The translations under genes and the position numbers were made by a program. The notes below the pieces were generated by a model, which saw only the letters and a list, made by a program, of their open reading frames with translations, did not search any database and was not told where the DNA came from. 64,000 nucleotides of DNA, taken from the NCBI GenBank assembly GCA_963750075.1, contig CAVVPG010000008.1:124001-188000 (forward strand). The letters are read 5' to 3'. Every line of letters begins with the position of its first letter. The first letter of the stretch is position 1. Positions 60,182-64,000 of this stretch are shown piece after piece. The DNA comes from Bog-473 sp963750075. Its GTDB lineage: Bacteria; Actinomycetota; Acidimicrobiia; Acidimicrobiales; RAAP-2.

Positions 60182-60557
60182 GCCACCACGGGGAAGCGAT
60201 CCCGACGCATTGGTCCTTTCCGAAGTTGACCGCTCAGATCCACTGCCTCTCCACGATCAAGTTGCCGCCGAGATCCGACGAGCCATTACCGAAGGAGAGG
60301 CTGGTCCCGGCGATCGCATTCCCCAGGCAAAAGACCTCGCCGCTGTGCTCGGGGTGAACACCAACACCGTTCTCCGTGCGCTGCGTGTACTTCGAGACGA
60401 GGGACTCCTCGAGCTCGGTCGTGGCCGGGCCATCGTCGTCGCTGGTACGCCGGAGCGTGGCGCTGTCGTCACTCGATTGAAGGAGTTTCTCGACTTTGCA
60501 CGGTCGCAGGGCTACCGGCGTGAGGAGATACTCACCATGATGGACTCACTTCCGTAG
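60168..60557 (+). CDS. GntR family regulator, short YtrA-like type
   Basis: 129 aa from ATG 60168. N-terminal winged helix: PLHDQVAAEIRRAITEGEAGPGDRIPQAKDLAAVLGVNTNTVLRALRVLRDEGLLELGRGRAIVV. Only about 45 residues follow (ERGAVVTRLKEFLDFARSQGYRREEILTMMDSLP), as in the YtrA subfamily, which has no large effector domain and usually controls a neighbouring transporter or envelope operon. It must share DNA with the propeller operon promoter, so auto- and cross-regulation is expected. Confidence 0.88.
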   Translation: MVPVKPPRGSDPDALVLSEVDRSDPLPLHDQVAAEIRRAITEGEAGPGDRIPQAKDLAAVLGVNTNTVLRALRVLRDEGLLELGRGRAIVVAGTPERGAVVTRLKEFLDFARSQGYRREEILTMMDSLP

Positions 60558-60581
60558 ACGCTCACGACCCGTGGCTGAGCC

Positions 60582-60601
60582 TGCCCCCGTACATTGCCGG
60601 G
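60582..60601 (+). repeat. Dispersed repeat, partial copy D
   Basis: tgcccccgtac-att-gccggg, 25 nt after the GntR stop. Shares the 3-nt insertion att with copy F. Confidence 0.4.
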
Positions 60602-60677
60602 CATGAGTGCTGCTTACCAAGTACAATTTCGGAGTTGAAGCGATCCCCTGCTTCGGAAAGAGGAGGTTGCGAAAGTA

Positions 60678-60923
60678 GTGGGACCGGACCTGCTAATCGC
60701 ATTGGTCGTTCTCATCCTCGGTATTGGTGTGCCTCTCTGGGCGGTCATCGACGCAGCCAATCGACCCGCGGTTGCCTTCTATGGCGCAGGTTCTAACAAG
60801 ATGGCCTGGATTGCGGTGATTGCGGTCGCCTTCTTCCTGGGCATCGGTCTTCTGCTCGGTGGGTTTTATCTGCTCTTCACGCGCCCGAAGGTTCGCCGCC
60901 AGATGGGTTCGCTCAGCTACTGA
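60678..60923 (+). CDS. Small two-helix membrane protein
   Basis: 81 aa from GTG 60678 behind AGAGGAGG. Helix LLIALVVLILGIGVPLWAVIDAANRP, a short loop, and MAWIAVIAVAFFLGIGLLLGGFYLLFTRPKVRRQ. Similar in plan to DUF2516-type actinobacterial membrane proteins. Function unknown. Confidence 0.65.
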   Translation: MGPDLLIALVVLILGIGVPLWAVIDAANRPAVAFYGAGSNKMAWIAVIAVAFFLGIGLLLGGFYLLFTRPKVRRQMGSLSY

Positions 60924-60938
60924 GCCTCGGTCCGCTAC

Positions 60939-60976
60939 TGCCCCAGTTCGCCGGGACTGAGCGCGCCTGTTCGGCA
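60939..60976 (+). repeat. Dispersed repeat, copy E
   Basis: tgccccagttc-gccgggactg, then a diverged right half ending ttcggca; gcccc pairs with ggggc at 60979-60983. Begins 15 nt after the stop of the small membrane gene. Confidence 0.55.
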
Positions 60977-60988
60977 GCGGGGCGGACG

Positions 60989-60994
60989 TAGGCT
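60989..60994 (+). promoter_or_regulatory. Leaderless -10 box TAGGCT
   Basis: TAGGCT, then 6 nt, then GTG 61001; supports the small gene that follows. Confidence 0.55.
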
Positions 60995-61000
60995 CCGAGG

Positions 61001-61207
61001 GTGGCAACGCACGTCAATCGTGTTGAATGCGACCAAGAAGGGTGCGATTACTTCGTCGCGTTTCAGGTTCTTAGATCCGATGCGGTGCCCCGCTTCACCT
61101 CTCTGCCGTTGCCACGATATTTGGCGAGGAAAGAAGGGTGGCAGATCGACGAAGACGGCGACTTCTGTCCCAGACATGCCGAGGTCTGGGAGGTCCGACT
61201 GATATGA
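61001..61207 (+). CDS. Small probable zinc-binding protein
   Basis: 68 aa from GTG 61001: VNRVECDQEGCDYFVAFQVLRSDAVPRF... EDGDFCPRHAEVWEV. Cys11 and Cys16 (C-x4-C) with a distant CPRH (C-x2-H) could form a zinc site. Family unknown. Between repeat copies E and F. Confidence 0.6.
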   Translation: MATHVNRVECDQEGCDYFVAFQVLRSDAVPRFTSLPLPRYLARKEGWQIDEDGDFCPRHAEVWEVRLI

Positions 61208-61226
61208 GGAGTCTCTAGGCTCAGGG

Positions 61227-61253
61227 TGCCCCAGTACATTGCCGCCGCCGGGT
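61227..61253 (+). repeat. Dispersed repeat, partial copy F
   Basis: tgccccagtac-att-gcc...gccgggt, starting 19 nt after the small zinc-type gene stop. Confidence 0.4.
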
Positions 61254-61293
61254 CGGTGGGACACTGCCTCATTGATCCGGCCGGGCAGTACGC

Positions 61294-61581
61294 CTAATTG
61301 GCCCAGAGCACCTCGAACAGCCTCGTCTCGGGGGGAGCCGTGGCGATTCCGGCGATGTGCTCATTGAGCCGAGGTCGAACAATTCCCGCAGCGGTATCGG
61401 CGTGTTCTTGCGTGTCCCAGAGCACGTAGACCCCGTAATCACCCTCCCCGTGGTCTCCGAAGACCGTGACGGCCTGACAGCCTGGTTGCACCGAAATCAG
61501 CGGTCCCAGTTCGTCGGCCAGCTCTTGCACCTGCGCCTCGTTTCCCGGTCCGAGCGAGAACCTGACCAGACGTGCGTACAT
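61294..61581 (-). CDS. ABM-domain (quinol monooxygenase-like) protein
   Basis: 95 aa from ATG 61581 with a strong AGAGGAGGT ribosome site. Antibiotic biosynthesis monooxygenase-like dimeric barrel: YARLVRFSLGPGNEAQVQELADELGPLISVQPGCQAVTVFGDHGEGDYGVYVLWDTQEHADTAAGIV. Small stand-alone ABM proteins act as cofactor-free oxygenases or heme-degrading enzymes; role unknown. Confidence 0.78.
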   Translation of the reverse strand: MYARLVRFSLGPGNEAQVQELADELGPLISVQPGCQAVTVFGDHGEGDYGVYVLWDTQEHADTAAGIVRPRLNEHIAGIATAPPETRLFEVLWAN

Positions 61582-61704
61582 CGAGGGACCTCCTCTGTTC
61601 GATTGACGGCAGACAGTTTGACCTCCCGACGACGCCCGGCGCCGGTTGGGGAGAGCCCGAGGGAGCCGCCCTGGAAGTGGCCGATACTGGGCGGGTTCTG
61701 GTGA

Positions 61705-61741
61705 TGCCACTAGTACGCCGGGACGGGGTGCCACCCTCCGG
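61705..61741 (+). repeat. Dispersed repeat, strong copy G
   Basis: tgccactagtac-gccgggac-ggggtgccaccc-tccgg; 25 of 27 core bases equal copies A and H. Confidence 0.8.
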
Positions 61742-61934
61742 CACATCGGAGCTACGACACGGCACGTATCAGGCGCGCGAAGTGGGCTACCCCAGCGCAG
61801 TGCCGGAATCTGACCCTTTGGGACCATCGTGAACCACGACTTGGTAGCGCTTGGTTGAGTATTCAGCGGCTCTTCATGGACCAACTGCTCGCGACTGTTG
61901 TCTGCCGGGGAACGGCACTTTCTTGTTCTGGAGT

Positions 61935-61969
61935 TGACCCGTACGCCGGGACTGGGTGCCACCCTGCGG
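61935..61969 (+). repeat. Dispersed repeat, strong copy H
   Basis: tgacccgtac-gccgggac-tgggtgccaccc-tgcgg; 27 core bases identical to copy A, 42 nt beyond the stop of the convergent secreted-protein gene. Confidence 0.85.
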
Positions 61970-62011
61970 CAATTCGCTGGCAGTGGGCGACAGCTCGCAG
62001 AGCCGGGCGTC

Positions 62012-62509
62012 CTACGTGCGCCTCAATGCCGGACAGGCCGCTGACACCGCCTGCCAGGTCCCTCCTGCTCGCACACGAGGTAAGACGGAGATGACGGCGA
62101 GTTCCAGGGCACAGTCATCGGTGAATGTGGAAACCGACCTTCCGACGTTGACAGTCACGGTCTGACCACCGCAACTAAATGCAGTCGCAACCATCGTCGG
62201 GTGCGCACCGTGACGGGGTAGCACGCTCACGACAAAGGGATTGACGGTTTCCATGCAAACCAACGGATTTGTTGTAGTGGGCACCAAACCCATAAGCGCT
62301 GCTCTCAGTGCCATGGCCTTACGTCCCTTGGCCACTGCCACGACTGGCCCGAACTGCCCATTGCAGCAGATGCGCTTGAAGCCGGTCACCTCCACTACCC
62401 CGGGCTTCGGAGCGACACCTGCACCAAACACCTGTGATGGCAAAGCCGTGGACAAAGTGAAGATCGTCAAGCCGAGAATCGTCATGAGCCTCAGGCCAAA
62501 TCTCACCAT
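62012..62509 (-). CDS. Small secreted hypothetical protein
   Basis: 165 aa from ATG 62509. Signal peptide VRFGLRLMTILGLTIFTLSTALPSQVFGAG, mature part VTGFKRICCNGQFGPVVAVAKGRKAMALRA, NPLVCMETVNPFVVSVL, FSCGGQTVTVNVGRSVSTFTDDC. At least five cysteines suggest disulfides outside the cell. No family recognised. Confidence 0.6.
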   Translation of the reverse strand: MVRFGLRLMTILGLTIFTLSTALPSQVFGAGVAPKPGVVEVTGFKRICCNGQFGPVVAVAKGRKAMALRAALMGLVPTTTNPLVCMETVNPFVVSVLPRHGAHPTMVATAFSCGGQTVTVNVGRSVSTFTDDCALELAVISVLPRVRAGGTWQAVSAACPALRRT

Positions 62510-62561
62510 CTGACTATGACTCGGATCAGACGAGATTGGTTCGCGAAGACACACTGAGGGC

Positions 62562-62597
62562 TGTCCCAGTTCGCCGGGACGGGGGGCCACCCTGCGG
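62562..62597 (+). repeat. Dispersed repeat, strong copy I
   Basis: tgtcccagttc-gccgggac-ggggggccaccc-tgcgg; 24 of 27 core bases match copies A and H; gtccc and gggac form a stem. It lies 114 bp before the IS481-like gene and could be that element's left end. Confidence 0.8.
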
Positions 62598-62710
62598 GCA
62601 CTTAGGGGCTAGGTCTTCCTGTCCATGAGTTGAGGTTGCACATCCACCCCTTTGAGGGGTCCGGCGATGGACTCTGTGGTTTCGACCAAGAGACCAAGGA
62701 GCCCATCACC

Positions 62711-63063
62711 GTGACCCACACAGAGATCATCTACCGCCGGCGCCTCGCGGTGTTGGAACATGCCCAGCGGACCGGCAACGTGGCCGAGACCTGCCGGGTC
62801 TTCGGCATCTCGCGGACCCGCTACTACAAGTGGAAGAACCGGGCCGACCTCTACGGGCTCGACGCCCTCATGCCCAAGGAGCGCCGGGCGCCCCAGATGC
62901 CCTCGTCCACCCCTACCCATGTGGTCGAGCGCCTGCTCACCTTGGCCGTCCTCGAGCCCACCATCGGCTGTCGCCAATACGCCGATCGGCTGGGCGACCA
63001 GGGCTTTGTGATCGCCAAGTCCACCGTGCAAAAGCACCTGGTCGACCATGGGCTGGGCACGAG
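62711..63063 (+). pseudogene. IS481-like transposase, N-terminal part only
   Basis: About 117 codons from GTG 62711: THTEIIYRRRLAVLEHAQRTGNVAETCRVFGISRTRYYKWKNR (helix-turn-helix), GLDALMPKERRAPQMPSSTP, GCRQYADRLGDQGFVIAKSTVQKHLVDHGLG (second HTH). This is the N-terminal half of an IS481-type transposase; the DDE domain is missing because an IS3-family element begins at 63064. Confidence 0.75.
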
Positions 63064-63114
63064 TGATCCGCCCTGGAAATTGTGGACACTGTTTCGCTTG
63101 GAAAGGAATCAGTT

Positions 63115-63459
63115 ATGTCCACACCGAAGGGGAACAACCCCGCCCAGCGCCGGTACCCGCCCGAGATCAAGGAGCGGGCCGTCCGGATGGTCCAAGAGCT
63201 GCGGCGCGAGGACCCCGCTGACCAGAGCGTGCTCTCCCGAGTGGCCCGCCAGCTCGACGTGGGCCTCGAGTCTCTGCGCACCTGGGTCAAGCAGGCCGAC
63301 GTCGACGGCGGCCTTCGTCCGGGGCTGACCACAGCGGAGCAGGCCGAGCTGGCCGAGCTGCGGCGCGAGATCAAGGAGCTGCGCCAGGCCAACGAAATCC
63401 TGCGGGCCGCCGCCGCGTTTTTCGGGGCGGCGGAGCTCGACCGCCGACGGGCGAGGTAG
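63115..63459 (+). CDS. IS3 family transposase OrfA
   Basis: 114 aa. Helix-turn-helix RRYPPEIKERAVRMVQELRRE...VARQLDVGLESLRTWVKQA, then a leucine-zipper-like coiled coil ELAELRREIKELRQANEILRAAAAFFGAAELDR. Length and order are typical. Translated alone or, by -1 slippage at its 3' end, as the OrfAB transposase. Confidence 0.93.
   Translation: MSTPKGNNPAQRRYPPEIKERAVRMVQELRREDPADQSVLSRVARQLDVGLESLRTWVKQADVDGGLRPGLTTAEQAELAELRREIKELRQANEILRAAAAFFGAAELDRRRAR
63418..63423 (+). promoter_or_regulatory. -1 frameshift slippery site TTTTTC
   Basis: TTT TTC in OrfA's AAAFFG segment; a shift of -1 here continues into the OrfB frame, which has no good start codon of its own before FIDAHLDLAG. Confidence 0.75.
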
Positions 63460-64000
63460 TCGCCTTCATCGACGCCCACTTGGACCTGGCCGGGGTCGAG
63501 CCGATCTGCGAGGTGCTGCAGTTCGCCCGGTCGACGTACTACGCCGCCAAGTCCCGCCCGCCCTCGGCCCGCTCGGTGGCCGACGAGGCGCTCAAGCCCG
63601 AGATCGAGCGTGTGCACCGGGCCGCGTATCACGGCGTCTATGGCGCCGAGAAGGTGTGGTGGCAGCTCGGACGCGAGGGCTTCGACGTCGGCCGGGACCG
63701 GGTGGCGCGGCTCATGCGCGAGATGGGGCTCACCGGGGTCGTGCGCGGGCACACGACCTTCACCACCACGCCCGACGACGCGGCACAGACGCCCGAAGAC
63801 CTGGTCAAGCGCAACTTCAGCGCCAGCGTCCCCAACCGCCTCTGGGTCGCCGATCTGACCTATGTGTGGACGTGGTCGGGCTTCGCCTACACGGCCTTCG
63901 TGACCGACGTGTTCTCCCGCTACATCGTCGGCTGGCGGGTGGGGACAACGCTGGCGGCCCAGCTCGCCCTCGACGCCTTGGAGATGGGCATCTGGACCAG
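63423..64000 (+). CDS. IS3 family transposase OrfB, 3' end outside the window
   Basis: Open from the slippery site to the right edge: FIDAHLDLAGVEPICEVLQFARSTYYAAKSRPP, AAYHGVYGAEKVWWQLGREGFDVGRDRVARLMREMGLTGVVRG, RNFSASVPNRLWVADLTYVWTWSGFAYTAFVTDVFSRYIVGWRV. First Asp of the DDE triad in WVADLTYV and second-site region TDVFSR are present; the Glu is beyond the window. Confidence 0.92.

Larger units (their letters stand above)
61582..62011. other. 430-bp gap with two strong repeat copies and no gene
   Basis: No supported frame. Holds repeat copies G (61705-61741) and H (61935-61969), the closest pair of the family, about 230 bp apart. Confidence 0.5.
63064..64000 (+). mobile_element. IS3-family insertion sequence, right end outside the window
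   Basis: Starts with tgatccgccctggaaattg, a typical IS3-family TG end, directly after the broken IS481-like gene, and contains orfA and the start of orfB joined by a -1 frameshift signal. The right inverted repeat and target duplication are not visible. Confidence 0.88.

Noticed and set aside
50542..62597. Integron cassette array with attC sites
   Set aside because: The repeats lack the paired RYYYAAC and GTTRRRY core sites and no tyrosine integrase is in the window.

Overview
The window is high-GC DNA from a free-living actinobacterium. The evidence is a WhiB-type Fe-S regulator, an MptB-like polyprenol-phosphomannose mannosyltransferase, an ergothioneine methyltransferase (EgtD), mycothiol-linked enzyme families (Rv2466c-like, MDMPI-like), a Streptomyces-type PfkA, and many start codons placed 6-9 nt after a TANNNT box, which indicates leaderless mRNAs. 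The mix of P450s, CoA-ester enzymes, a sulfolipid synthase and an L,D-transpeptidase with GYWLVASDGG repeats fits an Acidimicrobiia-like lineage best; that placement is inference.

Region 1 (1-44.5 kb) is dense and metabolic. It starts with the 3' part of egtD, then sqdB (UDP-sulfoquinovose synthase) divergent from an mptB-like gene. A six-gene minus-strand operon (4.1-9.0 kb) encodes a sulfatase/phosphonate monoester hydrolase, two SDRs, an EthD-like, an NTF2-like and an F420/PPOX-like protein. Next come a frameshifted ArsR-type regulator, a P450, a lipocalin-like hypothetical protein, a nitronate monooxygenase operon, a nitroreductase and a plus-strand run (SRPBCC, M20 peptidase, SDR, Rv2466c-like). 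At 20-28.6 kb lie a CPBP protease, TrmO, two ABC-2 permeases without an ATPase, a haloalkane dehalogenase coupled to a Baeyer-Villiger-type monooxygenase, and a P450 coupled to a heme-binding beta-barrel protein. Then follow rpiA, an acyl-CoA dehydrogenase, a disulfide oxidoreductase, a CaiB-like CoA transferase, carbonic anhydrase, a hydroxyacid dehydrogenase, the L,D-transpeptidase, glnA, a metallo-hydrolase, a Ser/Thr kinase, an SGNH hydrolase and a DMT transporter.

Region 2 (44.5-64 kb) is accessory. Coding density and GC fall, genes are short and mostly single, and strands alternate. It holds an intact IS21-family element with a 5-bp target duplication, a broken IS481-like transposase gene interrupted by an IS3-family element that runs off the window, several frameshifted genes, and a family of short repeats, all in one orientation, found in most gaps between genes from 50.5 to 62.6 kb. 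A notable module is a short GntR regulator divergent, with only 21 nt between start codons, from a three-gene set (membrane-anchored NHL-type propeller, secreted protein, small DUF2510-like protein).

The most unusual points are the one-orientation repeat array, the interleaved leaderless GntR/propeller promoters, a glutamine synthetase with Phe instead of Tyr at the adenylylation site, a probable CTG start coupled to a leaderless 12-codon upstream ORF, and several single-base frameshifts that are either sequence errors or real gene decay.
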